Positions 25,141 to 36,742 of a DNA stretch of 64,000 nt are shown here, piece by piece. Each line of letters begins with the position of its first letter. The first letter of the stretch is position 1. The translations under genes and the position numbers were made by a program. Source of the DNA: Actinomadura litoris (GTDB taxonomy: Bacteria > Actinomycetota > Actinomycetes > Streptosporangiales > Streptosporangiaceae); NCBI RefSeq assembly GCF_009733595.1, contig NZ_WOFH01000003.1, positions 496,001-560,000 of the forward strand, read 5' to 3'. Under the pieces are notes generated by a model, which worked only from the letters and a program-made list of their open reading frames with translations, was not told the origin of the DNA and did no database searches.

Positions 25141-25524
25141 GTGACCGAGCCACTGGGACGCGTGCTGGTCGTCGATGATGACGAGGTGATCCGCCAGCTC
25201 ATCGCCGTGAACCTGCAGTTGGAGGGGTTCGAGGTGGCGACCGCGGTGGACGGGCAGGACTGCCTGGACAAGGTGGCGGGGGTCGCGCCCGATGTGATCA
25301 CGCTGGACGTGATGATGCCGCGGCTGGACGGGTGGGTGACCGCGACGCGGCTGCGGGAGGGGCCGGAGACGGCGCACATCAGGGTGGTGATGATCACGGC
25401 GCGGGCCCAGGAGCACGATGTGCGGCGGGGGCACGAGATCGGCGTGGACGCCTATGTGACCAAGCCTTTCGATCCGAACCAGCTGATCCAGACGGTGCGC
25501 AAGCTGGCGGCAGTGTCCAGATAG
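25141..25524 (+). CDS. Single-domain CheY-like response regulator
   Basis: 127 residues, GTG start. A receiver domain only: acidic pair D12/D13, phosphoacceptor D56 in DVITLDVMMPRLDGW, T86 in VVMITARA and K108 in YVTKPF are all present. No output domain, so it should act by protein contact. It lies upstream of the DALR protein and lysA, a conserved actinomycete neighbourhood, with no kinase next to it. The next gene begins 21 bases downstream, so co-transcription is likely. Confidence 0.85.
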   Translation: MTEPLGRVLVVDDDEVIRQLIAVNLQLEGFEVATAVDGQDCLDKVAGVAPDVITLDVMMPRLDGWVTATRLREGPETAHIRVVMITARAQEHDVRRGHEIGVDAYVTKPFDPNQLIQTVRKLAAVSR

Positions 25525-25545
25525 TGGTCGGATAGTCTCGCGAGA

Positions 25546-26241
25546 GTGACTCCAGCCGGTGTGAGCGATGCCCTTGTGGCCGCGGTTCGGGATGCCGTGG
25601 CGCAGGGGGAGCTTGATGTCGCCGTGCCTGAGGACGTCACCGTTTTCTCTGTGGGCGCCGGGGTTTTCGAGAGTCCTGTGGCCCTGCGGCTGGGTGTGGA
25701 TCCCCAGGTGATCGCGCGGCGGGTCGGGGGGGCCGTCAGCGGGCGCGGGTTCGTGCGGGTCGAGGTCGCGGTCGAGGCGTTGGTGGACGGGGTTCTGCGC
25801 GAGCCGGGCTTCGGGGTCGCGCGGGTTCCGGGTGGTGGGTGGAGTGAGTGGCCCAGGACGTTCGCCAACCCTGGGTTCTCGGTGCGCTACGCGTACGCGC
25901 GGGCTTGCTGGGTGGGGCGTTGGGCGCGGGACGTTGGAGTGTCGCGGGGTGTGTTCAGGGGCGGGGCTCCTGAGGAGTTGGGGTTGGTGACGGCCCTGGG
26001 GGACGTTCCCGGGCGGGCGGCGCAGGCCGAGCGGGAACGGGACGCGGGGCCGCTGGTGTTGTGCCTGGAGAGAGTGGCCGGGGCGTACCACGATGTGCAC
26101 GAGCGGTGTCCGGCTCTTCCCAGGGGCGACGAGAAACCCGGGGCGGTGCATGCGGGACGCGTCAGTTTGGCAGAGGCCGCGCGCATCGCCCTCGGCAACG
26201 GCCTGAACATGATCGGTGAGACCCCAAGAGAGCGGATATGA
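25546..26241 (+). CDS. Stand-alone DALR anticodon-binding-domain protein (ArgS-like)
   Basis: 231 residues from a GTG. The C-terminal part ([13 protein letters not shown], then [24 protein letters not shown]) closely follows the DALR helical domain that ends class Ia arginyl-tRNA synthetases. The catalytic Rossmann domain with HIGH/KMSKS is absent. The N-terminal region contains [15 protein letters not shown] and a possible tRNA-binding segment ([19 protein letters not shown]). It sits exactly between the response regulator and lysA and overlaps lysA by 4 bases (ATGA). A tRNA-Arg gene is nearby. Function unproven; tRNA binding or amino-acid sensing are possibilities. Confidence 0.7.
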   Translation: MTPAGVSDALVAAVRDAVAQGELDVAVPEDVTVFSVGAGVFESPVALRLGVDPQVIARRVGGAVSGRGFVRVEVAVEALVDGVLREPGFGVARVPGGGWSEWPRTFANPGFSVRYAYARACWVGRWARDVGVSRGVFRGGAPEELGLVTALGDVPGRAAQAERERDAGPLVLCLERVAGAYHDVHERCPALPRGDEKPGAVHAGRVSLAEAARIALGNGLNMIGETPRERI

Positions 26242-27626
26242 GTCGAGTTCACCCTGCCGGGCCCCGGCATGCCGACGTCCTGCCCGAGGACCACCCCGCT
26301 GGTCCCGCGGACGACCTGAACGCCCTGGACCCGCACATCTGGCCGCGCAACGCCGGACGGGACGGCGCCGTCACCCTGGGCGGCATCGACGTGAGGGACC
26401 TGGCCCGGGAGTACGGGACGCCCCTGTTCGTCTATGACGAGGACGACGTGCGGAGCCGGGCGCGGGACTACGCGACCGCGTTCCATGACGGCGACGTCCA
26501 CTACGCGGGCAAGGCGTTCCTCTGCACGGCCGTGGCCAGGTGGCTGGACGCGGAAGGGCTGGGGCTGGACGTGTGCAGCGGCGGTGAGCTCGCGGTCGCG
26601 TTGGCGGCGGGCTTCCCCACGGAGCGCATCACGTTGCACGGCAGCAACAAGGCGTCCTGGGAGCTGGAGCGGGCGCTGGAGGTCGGCGTCGGACGGATCG
26701 TCCTGGATTCGTTCGAGGAGATAGCGCGACTGGGATATCTGGCCCAGCAGCATGGGGCGCGGCCCAAGGTGATGGTGCGCGTCACCACCGGTGTGGAGGC
26801 GCACACCCATGAGTTCATCGCGACCGCTCACGACGACCAGAAGTTCGGGTTCTCCAGGAGTTCCGGGGCGGCGCTGGAGGCCGTGCGGAGGGTTCTGCGC
26901 CTTCCGCAGTTGGAACTGGTGGGGCTGCACAGCCACATCGGGTCGCAGATCTTCGACGTGGACGGTTTCGAGGTCGCGGCGCACCGGCTCGCGGAGCTGC
27001 TCGTCGCGATCAGGGACGAGCACGGCGTCGAGCTGCCGGAGCTGGACCTCGGGGGCGGGTACGGGATCGCCTATGTCCCGGGCGAGGAGCCGCACGACCC
27101 CAAGGCCATCGCGGACGGCCTGAGAGGCATCGTGGCGCGCGAGTGCCGGGCGTACGGGCTCGCGATGCCCCGGCTGACCGTCGAGCCGGGACGGGCGATC
27201 GTGGGGCCGGGGGGAGTGACGCTGTACGAGGTCGGGACGGTCAAGGACGTCGAGGGCCTGCGGACGTACGTGTCCGTGGACGGCGGGATGAGCGACAACC
27301 TCCGCACCGCGCTGTACGGCGCCGAGTACACCGCCGTCCTGGCGAGCCGGACCTCGGACGCGCCGCCGATGCTCAGCAGGCTTGTCGGCAAGCACTGCGA
27401 AAGCGGGGACATTGTGGTGCGCGACCTGTGGCTGCCCGCAGATCTTGCGGCGGGCGACCTGGTGGCGGTGGCGGCGACCGGTGCGTACTGTCGATCGATG
27501 GCCAGTAACTACAACCACGTCCCGAAGCCCGCCGTCGTGGCGGTCCGGGACGGCAGGTCGCGCGTGATCGTCCGCCGGGAGGGCGTGGAGGACCTGCTGC
27601 GGCTCGATGCGGAGGTCGAAGCGTGA
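26238..27626 (+). CDS. lysA: Diaminopimelate decarboxylase
   Basis: 462 residues. Decarboxylates meso-diaminopimelate to L-lysine, the last step of lysine synthesis, using PLP. Visible motifs: PLP lysine K92 in [31 protein letters not shown], the phosphate-binding [21 protein letters not shown], and the active-site Cys in [14 protein letters not shown]-dependent barrel is followed by a C-terminal beta domain. Starts inside the stop of the DALR gene (ATGA) and overlaps hom by 4 bases (GTGA), so it is the first enzyme of a lys/thr operon. Confidence 0.97.
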   Translation: MSRVHPAGPRHADVLPEDHPAGPADDLNALDPHIWPRNAGRDGAVTLGGIDVRDLAREYGTPLFVYDEDDVRSRARDYATAFHDGDVHYAGKAFLCTAVARWLDAEGLGLDVCSGGELAVALAAGFPTERITLHGSNKASWELERALEVGVGRIVLDSFEEIARLGYLAQQHGARPKVMVRVTTGVEAHTHEFIATAHDDQKFGFSRSSGAALEAVRRVLRLPQLELVGLHSHIGSQIFDVDGFEVAAHRLAELLVAIRDEHGVELPELDLGGGYGIAYVPGEEPHDPKAIADGLRGIVARECRAYGLAMPRLTVEPGRAIVGPGGVTLYEVGTVKDVEGLRTYVSVDGGMSDNLRTALYGAEYTAVLASRTSDAPPMLSRLVGKHCESGDIVVRDLWLPADLAAGDLVAVAATGAYCRSMASNYNHVPKPAVVAVRDGRSRVIVRREGVEDLLRLDAEVEA

Positions 27627-28936
27627 AACCCGAACGTGGCCCGCTGCGGGTGGCGCTGCTCGGATGTGGCGTCGTCGGCACGGAGGTCGTCCGGCTGCTG
27701 CGCGAGCAGGCCGTCGATCTGGCCGCGCGCGTCGGGGCTCCGCTGGAGCTGGCGGGGATCGCGGTGCGCCGTCCCGACAAGGTCCGCGCCGGCGTCCCGG
27801 AGGAGCTGCTGACGACCGACGCCCAGGGGCTGGTGACCAGGGACGACGTCGACATCGTGATCGAGGTCATCGGCGGGATCGAGCCGGCCAGGACGCTGAT
27901 GCTGGAGGCGATGAAGACCGGCAAGTCGGTCATCACCGCCAACAAGGCGCTGCTCGCCGAGGACGGCGCCACGCTGTTCGCGGCGGCCCGGGAGTACGGG
28001 GCCGACCTCTACTACGAGGCGTCCGTGGCGGGGGCCATCCCTCTGCTGCGTCCGCTGAGGGAGTCGTTGGTCGGGGACCACGTCCACCGGGTGCTGGGCA
28101 TCGTGAACGGCACGACCAACTACATCCTCGACCAGATGGACACCCACGGCGCCGGGTTCAACGACGCCCTGGAGGAGGCCCAGGCGCTCGGGTACGCGGA
28201 AGCGGACCCGACGGCCGACGTGGAGGGTTTCGACGCGGCGGCCAAGGCGGCGATCCTCGCGCAGCTCGCCTTCCACACCCCGGTGGGCGCCGCGGACGTC
28301 CACCGCGAGGGCATCACCGAGGTGAGCGCCGCCGACGTGGCCGGCGCCAAGGGCATGGACTGCGTCGTCAAGCTCCTGGCCATCTGCGAGCGCGTCCCCT
28401 CCGAGGGCGGACGGAACGGACGCGGCGTATCCGTGCGCGTCTACCCGGCGATGATCCCCCGGTCGCATCCCCTGGCGAGTGTCCGCGAGGCGTACAACGC
28501 GGTGTTCGTAGAGGCGGAATCGGCCGGATCGCTCATGTTCTATGGGGCGGGCGCCGGGGGAGCGCCCACGGCGTCCGCGATCCTGGGCGACCTGGTCGCG
28601 GTCGCGCGCAACGTCGTCGGCGGCACGCCCGGACCGGTCGAGGTCACCTACGCGAAGCTCCCCGTCCTGCCCATGGGGGAGACGGTCACCCGCTACTACA
28701 TCCAGCTGGACGTCGCGGACGAGGCCGGCGTCCTCGCGACGGTCGCGGAGGAGTTCGCCCGGCACGGCGTGTCGATCCAGGCCGTCCGCCAGGTGGGGCT
28801 GGGCGAGGAGGCGCAGCTGGTCGTGGTGACCCACCGCGCGCCGGACGCGGCGCTGTCGGCGACGGTGGAGGTGCTGCGCGGGCTGGAGATGGTCCGCGAG
28901 GTCGCGAGCGTCATGCGGGTCGAGGGCGAGGAGTGA
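27623..28936 (+). CDS. hom: Homoserine dehydrogenase
   Basis: 437 residues from a GTG overlapping the lysA stop. Reduces aspartate semialdehyde to homoserine with NAD(P)H, the branch point toward threonine and methionine. N-terminal Rossmann loop [33 protein letters not shown] and the catalytic-domain [14 protein letters not shown] follow; [16 protein letters not shown] carries the conserved Lys. About the last 85 residues are an ACT domain ([19 protein letters not shown]), which indicates feedback control, usually by threonine. thrC follows after 58 bases. Confidence 0.97.
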   Translation: MKPERGPLRVALLGCGVVGTEVVRLLREQAVDLAARVGAPLELAGIAVRRPDKVRAGVPEELLTTDAQGLVTRDDVDIVIEVIGGIEPARTLMLEAMKTGKSVITANKALLAEDGATLFAAAREYGADLYYEASVAGAIPLLRPLRESLVGDHVHRVLGIVNGTTNYILDQMDTHGAGFNDALEEAQALGYAEADPTADVEGFDAAAKAAILAQLAFHTPVGAADVHREGITEVSAADVAGAKGMDCVVKLLAICERVPSEGGRNGRGVSVRVYPAMIPRSHPLASVREAYNAVFVEAESAGSLMFYGAGAGGAPTASAILGDLVAVARNVVGGTPGPVEVTYAKLPVLPMGETVTRYYIQLDVADEAGVLATVAEEFARHGVSIQAVRQVGLGEEAQLVVVTHRAPDAALSATVEVLRGLEMVREVASVMRVEGEE

Positions 28937-28994
28937 CTGCGAGGTCACCCCGGTAGAATTCCGCACGACATCGCAGGTCATCAAGGAGAACGAC

Positions 28995-30062
28995 GTGAAC
29001 GCGAACGCTCGGGTGTGGCGTGGCCTGATCCAGGAGTACCGCGACCGCCTGCCGGTGACGGAGGCGACACCCGTCGTCACCCTGCTGGAGGGTGGCACGC
29101 CGCTTCTCCAGGCGAACCGGATCTCGCAGCTGACCGGCTGCGAGGTGTACCTCAAGGTGGAGGGCGCCAATCCCACCGGTTCCTTCAAGGACCGCGGGAT
29201 GACGGTGGCGATCAGCAAGGCCGCCGAGGACGGCGCCAAGGCGGTCATCTGCGCGTCCACGGGGAACACCTCGGCCTCGGCCGCCGCGTACGCGGTGCGG
29301 GCCGGGATGACCTGTGCGGTCCTCGTCCCGAACGGCAAGATCGCCATGGGCAAGCTCGCGCAGGCCCTGGTGCACGGCGCCCGGCTCCTCCAGGTGGACG
29401 GCAACTTCGACGACTGCCTGGAACTCGCCCAGAAACTGGCGATCGACTACCCGGTGGCGCTGGTCAACTCCGTCAACAAGTACCGCCTCCAGGGGCAGAA
29501 GACCGCCGCGTTCGAAATCGTGGACGCGCTGGGCGACGCGCCGGACGTGCACTGCCTCCCCGTGGGGAACGCGGGCAACATCTCCGCCTACTGGATGGGC
29601 TACAAGGAGTACGCGGCCGACAGCGCCTCCACCCGGACGCCCCGGATGCTCGGCTTCCAGGCGAGCGGCGCGGCCCCCTTCGTGAAGGGCGAACCCGTCC
29701 TGAAGCCGCAGACCATCGCGACCGCCATCCGGATCGGCAACCCCGCGTCCTGGAACCTGGCGATCGCCGCGCGCGACGAGTCGGGCGGCGCGATCGACTC
29801 CGTCACCGACCGGCAGATCCTGGCCGCCTACCGGCTGCTGGCCAGGGAGGAGGGCGTGTTCGTGGAGCCCGCGTCCGCCGCGAGCGTGGCGGGGCTGCTC
29901 CAGGCGAGCGAGCGCGGCGTGGTCGAGCCCGGCGCGCGGGTCGTGTGCACGGTGACGGGCAACGGCCTCAAGGACCCCGACTGGGCCATCTCCGGCGCGC
30001 CCGCCCCGACCGTCGTCAAGGTCGACGCGCACGCCGCGGCGTCCGCCCTGGGGCTCACCTGA
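28995..30062 (+). CDS. thrC: Threonine synthase
   Basis: 355 residues from a GTG preceded by AAGGAG. Converts O-phosphohomoserine to threonine with PLP. K65 in TGSFKDRGM binds PLP; the serine-rich [11 protein letters not shown] and the glycine-rich [14 protein letters not shown] hold the cofactor phosphate. The length matches the short (class I, non-plant) form without an N-terminal regulatory domain. Third gene of the lysA-hom-thrC-thrB set; the 58-base gap before it could hold an extra promoter. Confidence 0.97.
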   Translation: MNANARVWRGLIQEYRDRLPVTEATPVVTLLEGGTPLLQANRISQLTGCEVYLKVEGANPTGSFKDRGMTVAISKAAEDGAKAVICASTGNTSASAAAYAVRAGMTCAVLVPNGKIAMGKLAQALVHGARLLQVDGNFDDCLELAQKLAIDYPVALVNSVNKYRLQGQKTAAFEIVDALGDAPDVHCLPVGNAGNISAYWMGYKEYAADSASTRTPRMLGFQASGAAPFVKGEPVLKPQTIATAIRIGNPASWNLAIAARDESGGAIDSVTDRQILAAYRLLAREEGVFVEPASAASVAGLLQASERGVVEPGARVVCTVTGNGLKDPDWAISGAPAPTVVKVDAHAAASALGLT

Positions 30063-30177
30063 GGGCCCGCGCCAGGGCGGCCTGAAGGCGTGTTTCGAAC
30101 GTCGTCAAGGCGGTCTCCATTTTCGGTGGCGGCGGTCGCGCCGTTCTACCGCGAGGCTTCACTGCGAAGGGGCGGCG

Positions 30178-31131
30178 ATGAGCTGGCCGAACGATCCGGT
30201 CCTGGTGCGCACACCGGCCACCAGCGCCAACCTGGGCCCGGGTTTCGACTCGCTCGGGCTCGCGCTGTCGCTCTTCGACGACGTCGAGGTCGCGGTCACC
30301 GGCGAGGAGTTGTCCATCGAGGTGGACGGCGAGGGCGCCGAGGTCGCCGACCGGGGCGAGCGGCACCTCATCGTGAAAGTGCTGCGCCATACCTTCGACG
30401 TACTGGACGAACTCTCCGCGGCGGAAGGCGCGCCCATCATGGGGCAGCCGAAAGGCATCCGGCTGCGGTGCCGCAACCGGATCCCGCACAGCCGCGGCCT
30501 CGGATCGTCCTCGGCCGCGATAGTCGCCGGTATCGTCGCGGCGCGCGCGCTGCATCCCGGTGGGAAACTCCTCGGCGACGAGGGCGCGTTCCGTCTCGCG
30601 ACGGAGCACGAGGGGCATCCCGACAATGTCGCGCCTTGCCTCGCGGGCGGTCTCACAATCGCGTGGACGGGTGCGGCGGGCCCGAGGCTCGTCCGGTTGA
30701 AGTCGCGCGTCGGACACGTCATCGCGTTCGTCCCCGAGCAGCGCCTCGCCACCGAGCGCGCGCGGGGACTGCTGCCGGAAACCGTCCCGCACGGCGACGC
30801 CGCCGCGAACGCCGGACGCGCCGCGCTGCTCATCGCCGCGCTCACCGCCGGGCTCGATCCCACGGTGCTCCTGGACGCGACCGAGGACCGCCTCCACCAG
30901 GACTACCGCGCCCCCGCCATGCCGGACTCGGCCGCACTCGTCGCGCGTCTGCGTGCGGCTGGTGTGCCGGCAGTGATTTCCGGGGCGGGGCCTACTGTCC
31001 TGGCCTTCACAACCGCATCACAAGTTGATTCGATGGGCCCGGAAGTGGGTAATGGGTGGCACGAACACCCGTTGGACGTCGCGACCCGTGGCGCCCGTGT
31101 CATGGCCGGTGAGGCACAGGTCCGGCACTGA
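30178..31131 (+). CDS. thrB: Homoserine kinase
   Basis: 317 residues from the ATG at 30178, with AAGGGGCGGCG just upstream. GHMP kinase that phosphorylates homoserine for threonine synthase. Visible motifs: the N-terminal TPATSANLGPGFDSLGLAL, the ATP loop IPHSRGLGSSSAAIVAG, and the C-terminal AVISGAGPTVLAF. It is 115 bases after thrC and ends 3 bases before a hairpin terminator that closes the operon. Confidence 0.96.
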   Translation: MSWPNDPVLVRTPATSANLGPGFDSLGLALSLFDDVEVAVTGEELSIEVDGEGAEVADRGERHLIVKVLRHTFDVLDELSAAEGAPIMGQPKGIRLRCRNRIPHSRGLGSSSAAIVAGIVAARALHPGGKLLGDEGAFRLATEHEGHPDNVAPCLAGGLTIAWTGAAGPRLVRLKSRVGHVIAFVPEQRLATERARGLLPETVPHGDAAANAGRAALLIAALTAGLDPTVLLDATEDRLHQDYRAPAMPDSAALVARLRAAGVPAVISGAGPTVLAFTTASQVDSMGPEVGNGWHEHPLDVATRGARVMAGEAQVRH

Positions 31132-31134
31132 CGC

Positions 31135-31154
31135 CGGCTCCGGGGGCGGAGCCG
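31135..31154 (+). terminator. Hairpin terminator of the thr operon
   Basis: CGGCTCCG (31135-31142), a GGGG loop and CGGAGCCG (31147-31154): a perfect 8-bp stem three bases after the thrB stop. No T-run follows, as is usual in these genomes. Confidence 0.7.
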
Positions 31155-31585
31155 CCGCGCCGCTCCGGCCGGTGTGGGATCCGGCAAGATCCAGCTAGGT
31201 AAAATGCGAAGACATCGACCTCTGGGGAATAGCAGTGTGCCCTGGTGATGTTAGGCTGAATGCCGCACCAGATGCCCCGTTCGGGGCAGCGTGCTCGTCA
31301 GCCGCGCGTCGCCTGTTCGGCCCTCCGGTCGTGTCGGTCCCGCGTACCAGGCTCCCCGACACCGTGACATCCCGTTGTCAGGCATTCCAGCGAAACTTCG
31401 GACGTGGCGGTGACGGGGGTCGCGCACGAGCGAACCGTCCCGACCACCATCTGGCTGTACCCAGAACCCGCCGATCGCGGTGCCATCGTGATCAGCGGAG
31501 CCCGACTCGGCGCCCCCGCCGGGCCGCACCACCGGGTTGACTGGCCGAACGCCGGCCAACGCCCGCTCCCTGGGAAGGACCCTTA
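31155..31585 (+). promoter_or_regulatory. rho upstream region (promoter and leader)
   Basis: About 430 bases between the thr terminator and the rho start. Two candidate -10 elements are visible: TAAAAT within CTAGGTAAAATGCG near 31198-31205 and TTAGGCT near 31252-31258. The remaining ~320 bases would form a long leader, plausible for a gene known for autoregulation in other bacteria. Short frames here show no family signature. Confidence 0.45.
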
Positions 31586-33733
<2,148 letters not shown>

Positions 33734-33760
33734 CCCTTCGCACGACCGCCGAGCATCCGC

Positions 33761-33795
33761 CCGCGCGCCCGCACCCGCACGGTGCGGGCGCGCGG
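33761..33795 (+). terminator. rho terminator hairpin 1
   Basis: CCGCGCGCCCGCACC (33761-33775) and GGTGCGGGCGCGCGG (33781-33795) are exact complements: a 15-bp stem with a 5-nt loop, 28 bases after the rho stop. Confidence 0.8.
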
Positions 33796-33806
33796 CACGG
33801 CTCGCC

Positions 33807-33842
33807 GAGCGCCCCCGTCCGCCTCGCCGGACGGGGGCGCTC
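33807..33842 (+). terminator. rho terminator hairpin 2
   Basis: GAGCGCCCCCGTCCG (33807-33821) pairs perfectly with CGGACGGGGGCGCTC (33828-33842), a 15-bp stem with a 6-nt loop, only 11 bases after the first hairpin. The tandem arrangement gives strong insulation of the next gene. The rest of the gap to 34062 holds no gene. Confidence 0.8.
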
Positions 33843-34062
33843 GCCGTTGGAGCACGCCGGGGCCGGACGGCACGTCCGTCCGCTTCGGGGCCCCGGTGGG
33901 AGCGCGCCTCGTTGGAGCGTTCCGGACGCGTTCGGCCCGCGTGCCGCCCCAGGGGGCATGGTGGGGCTAACCCCACCATGAAAGCGGCGGAGGACTTCAT
34001 GGTGGTCAGGCGGCGTGACCGGCAGTCTTGAGGCATACGGTTGAACGGCACGGAGGGACGAC

Positions 34063-35463
34063 GTGGGCGAGCTGAGCAGGGACTCCGGCACCCCGACGGG
34101 CGCGGTGCGGGGCGGGGCGCGCAGGGCCGCCGCGCGCGTCGGCGACGGCGTGGCGAAGGGCTTCACCGGCGGCGTCATGGACGGCGGCTGGAGCCCGCTC
34201 GCCATGGTCACCTCGTCGCTGACATGGCGGTCGGCCCTCTATCTCGCCGTCAGCCTGGTCTTCGGGCTCGGCTGGTTCGTCGTCCTGGTCGTGGGCCTCT
34301 CGCTCTCGCTCGCCCTGATGATCATCTGGGTGGGGCTGCCGCTGCTGGCGATGATGATGATCGCGTGGCGGTTCGGCGCGGTGCTGGAGCGCGGCCTGGT
34401 CCGGGCCGCGTTCGGGGTCTCGATCCCGAGCCCCTACCGGCGGCTGCCCCCGGGCCTCAACCCGCTCAAGAAGCTGAGGACCATGGCGGCCGACCCCGCC
34501 ACCTGGAAGGACCTGCTCTACCTGGGCCTGCTGTTCCCCATCACGCTGATCGAGTTCGCGGTCTCGGCGGTGGTCTGGGCGGGGACGATCACGATGCTGT
34601 TCATGCCGCTGATCATCGCGCTGGACGACGACGGCGGCGTGGAGGTCAACCTCGGGCCCGTCTCGTACTGGGCGGGCAACCCGGTCGAGGCCATCCCCAT
34701 CTGCGCGGGCGGGCTCGTCTTCCTCCTGCTGGCGATCTACGCGACCCGCGTGCTGGCCATCGGCCACGCCGTGGCGGCCAAGGCGCTCCTCGGGCTGAGC
34801 AGGTCCCAGGCCGAGAACAGGCAGCTCAGGGAGCGGACGGCGCACCTCCAGGCCAGCCGGGCGCGCGGCGTGGACGCGGCCGAGTTCGAGCGGCGCCGCA
34901 TCGAGCGCGACCTGCACGACGGCGCGCAGCAGCGGCTGCTGGCCGTCGCGATGGACATCGGACGCGCCCGCGCCAAGCTGGAGGACGACCCCGACGGCGC
35001 CCGCGCCCTCATCGAGCAGGCGCACTCGGGCACCAAGGAGGCGATCTCCGAGCTGCGCGACCTCGCCCGCGGCATCTACCCGGCGATCCTCACCGACCGC
35101 GGCCTCGACCCGGCCCTTTCGGGCCTCGCGGCCCGCGCCCCCGTCCCCGTCGAGGTCGACGTCGACCTGCCGGAGCGCCCGCCCGCGGCCGTCGAGAGCA
35201 TCGCCTACTTCATCGTCGCCGAGTCCCTGGCCAACATCGCCAAGTACGCCCGCGCGACCCGCGCCTCCGTCCGCGTCGCCCGCGAGGACGCCTGGGTCGT
35301 CGTCGAGGTGATCGACAACGGCGTCGGCGGCGCCACGGCGCGTCCCGAGGGCGGGCTGTCCGGCCTGGCCGACCGCGCCGCGACCATCGACGGCATGCTG
35401 ATCGTCGACAGCCCTCCCGGCGGCCCCACCATCATCCGCGCCGACCTTCCCTGCACCTGGTAG
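34063..35463 (+). CDS. NarL-type sensor histidine kinase
   Basis: 466 residues from a GTG with GGAGGG upstream. A polar N-terminus, then four membrane helices forming the short sensor domain typical of actinomycete NarL-class kinases (helices near 55-80, 85-105, 155-195 and 220-245). Next a HisKA_3 dimerisation domain with the phosphorylated His H285 in ERDLHDGAQQRL, and a HATPase domain with N-box (FIVAESLANIAKYARA) and G-box (DNGVGGA, GLSGLADRA). The response regulator lies just downstream but behind a terminator. Signal unknown. Confidence 0.9.
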   Translation: MGELSRDSGTPTGAVRGGARRAAARVGDGVAKGFTGGVMDGGWSPLAMVTSSLTWRSALYLAVSLVFGLGWFVVLVVGLSLSLALMIIWVGLPLLAMMMIAWRFGAVLERGLVRAAFGVSIPSPYRRLPPGLNPLKKLRTMAADPATWKDLLYLGLLFPITLIEFAVSAVVWAGTITMLFMPLIIALDDDGGVEVNLGPVSYWAGNPVEAIPICAGGLVFLLLAIYATRVLAIGHAVAAKALLGLSRSQAENRQLRERTAHLQASRARGVDAAEFERRRIERDLHDGAQQRLLAVAMDIGRARAKLEDDPDGARALIEQAHSGTKEAISELRDLARGIYPAILTDRGLDPALSGLAARAPVPVEVDVDLPERPPAAVESIAYFIVAESLANIAKYARATRASVRVAREDAWVVVEVIDNGVGGATARPEGGLSGLADRAATIDGMLIVDSPPGGPTIIRADLPCTW

Positions 35464-35489
35464 GACCCGGTTTTCCGCGACCCGCCCCC

Positions 35490-35529
35490 GGCCGCCGGAC
35501 GTCCTTCGGGGGGAGGACGTCCGGCGGCC
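35490..35529 (+). terminator. Strong hairpin between the kinase and its regulator
   Basis: GCCGCCGGACGTCC (35491-35504) is the exact complement of GGACGTCCGGCGGC (35515-35528), with one further G-C pair outside, a 10-nt loop and CTTTCCC after it. It should end the kinase message before the regulator gene. Confidence 0.75.
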
Positions 35530-35565
35530 TTTCCCGTCGCGGGGCCGGGCGGGGCGGTGAGGCCC

Positions 35566-35571
35566 GATAAT
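35566..35571 (+). promoter_or_regulatory. Candidate -10 element for a leaderless response-regulator transcript
   Basis: GATAAT lies 7 bases before the ATG at 35579. Together with the preceding terminator this indicates independent transcription of the regulator gene. Confidence 0.5.
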
Positions 35572-35578
35572 GGGGCGC

Positions 35579-36232
35579 ATGCGGGTTGTGATCGCCGAGG
35601 ACTCGGTGCTGTTGCGGGAAGGGCTCGTCCGGCTGCTTGAGGACGCGGGGATCGAGACCGCGGCGACGGTCGGGGACGGGCCCGGCCTGCTCGGCATCGT
35701 CGACGAGCACAGGCCCGACCTCGCGATCGTGGACGTGCGGATGCCGCCCTCCTTCACCGACGAGGGGCTGCGGGCGGCGCTGGCGGTGCGGGAGCGCAGG
35801 CCCGGGACGCCGATCCTCGTCCTGTCGCAGTACGTGGAGGAGCGGTACGCGACGGACCTGATCGGCGGCGGCGCCGAGGGCGTCGGCTACCTGCTGAAGG
35901 AGCGGGTGTCGGACGTCGCCGAGTTCATCGACGCGGTCCGCAGGATCGCGGCGGGCGGCACGGTCATCGACCCGGAGGTCATCGGCCAGCTCCTCGGACG
36001 GCGCCGCACCGGCGACCCGCTGAAGGCGCTGACGCCGCGCGAGCAAGAGGTCCTCGGGCTGATGGCGCAGGGACGCTCCAACGGCGCCATCGCGGGCGAC
36101 CTGGTCGTCACCGAGGGGGCCGTGGAGAAGCACATCTCCAATATCTTCATGAAGCTGGACCTCCAGCCCGCGCAGGGCGGGCACCGCCGCGTCATGGCCG
36201 TTCTGGCGTATCTGGGCCGCGCCGACGTCTGA
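35579..36232 (+). CDS. NarL/LuxR-family response regulator
   Basis: 217 residues. The ATG at 35579 places the receiver domain at the very N-terminus (MRVVIAEDS) and follows a leaderless-type -10; an ATG at 35570 would add three residues. Acidic D8, phosphoacceptor D52 in AIVDVRMPP, and Lys in YLLKERV complete the receiver. The C-terminal LuxR HTH starts at LTPREQEVLGLMAQGRSNGA and runs to VEKHISNIFMKL. Paired with the upstream kinase. Its last 25 residues differ slightly from the usual ending (LQPAQGGHRRVMAVLAYL). Confidence 0.9.
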   Translation: MRVVIAEDSVLLREGLVRLLEDAGIETAATVGDGPGLLGIVDEHRPDLAIVDVRMPPSFTDEGLRAALAVRERRPGTPILVLSQYVEERYATDLIGGGAEGVGYLLKERVSDVAEFIDAVRRIAAGGTVIDPEVIGQLLGRRRTGDPLKALTPREQEVLGLMAQGRSNGAIAGDLVVTEGAVEKHISNIFMKLDLQPAQGGHRRVMAVLAYLGRADV

Positions 36233-36415
36233 TCCGGCGGGCCGCCGCGAGGCCGGCGGGCAAGATCGGGAATGACCGGTGACCTCGGCACGTTCGGGTA
36301 TCTGGCACACTTGGAGTGCAACCGCTGCGGTACCGGTTCACGCTTCCCACATCTCCCATGGCGCCGCCATGTGGGTCGGGGGCGCCCGGCGACCGCCCGA
36401 GCGAGGAGAGAGTCC

Positions 36416-36634
36416 ATGAAGCCGGACATTCACCCGAACTACGTCGTCACGACCGTGACGTGTACGTGCGGCAACACCTTCGAGACCCGGAGCACCGCCG
36501 AGAACGGCGTGATCCACGCCGACGTGTGCTCCAACTGCCACCCGTTCTACACGGGCAAGCAGAAGATCCTCGACACCGGCGGCCGGGTGGCGCGCTTCGA
36601 GCAGCGCTTCGGCAAGAAGAAGGCCGGCAAGTAG
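36416..36634 (+). CDS. rpmE: Ribosomal protein L31 (zinc-binding form)
   Basis: 72 residues from the ATG at 36416, with GAGGAGAG upstream. Four zinc-ligand cysteines are present: C16 and C18 in [10 protein letters not shown]38 and C41 in DVCSNCHPF. It is thus the C+ form rather than the zinc-free paralogue used under zinc starvation. [18 protein letters not shown] is the conserved C-terminal part. Upstream of prfA in the usual actinobacterial order, with a hairpin between. Confidence 0.97.
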   Translation: MKPDIHPNYVVTTVTCTCGNTFETRSTAENGVIHADVCSNCHPFYTGKQKILDTGGRVARFEQRFGKKKAGK

Positions 36635-36661
36635 GACGAGCGCCGCACCGCGACCACAGGG

Positions 36662-36694
36662 ACGGCCCGGGGACTCTCCAGGTTCCCGGGCCGT
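36662..36694 (+). terminator. Hairpin after rpmE
   Basis: ACGGCCCGGG (36662-36671) pairs with CCCGGGCCGT (36685-36694), with a 13-nt loop that can extend the stem by wobble pairs. It probably ends or attenuates the rpmE message before prfA. Confidence 0.65.
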
Positions 36695-36742
36695 TCGGAG
36701 TCGGCACCCGGGCTCGGGGGCCGGGACGGGCCAGGACACACC

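Noticed and set aside
31235..31540. A 101-codon frame upstream of rho as a leader-peptide gene
   Set aside because: No ribosome site, no family signature, and similar-length frames occur by chance on both strands here.
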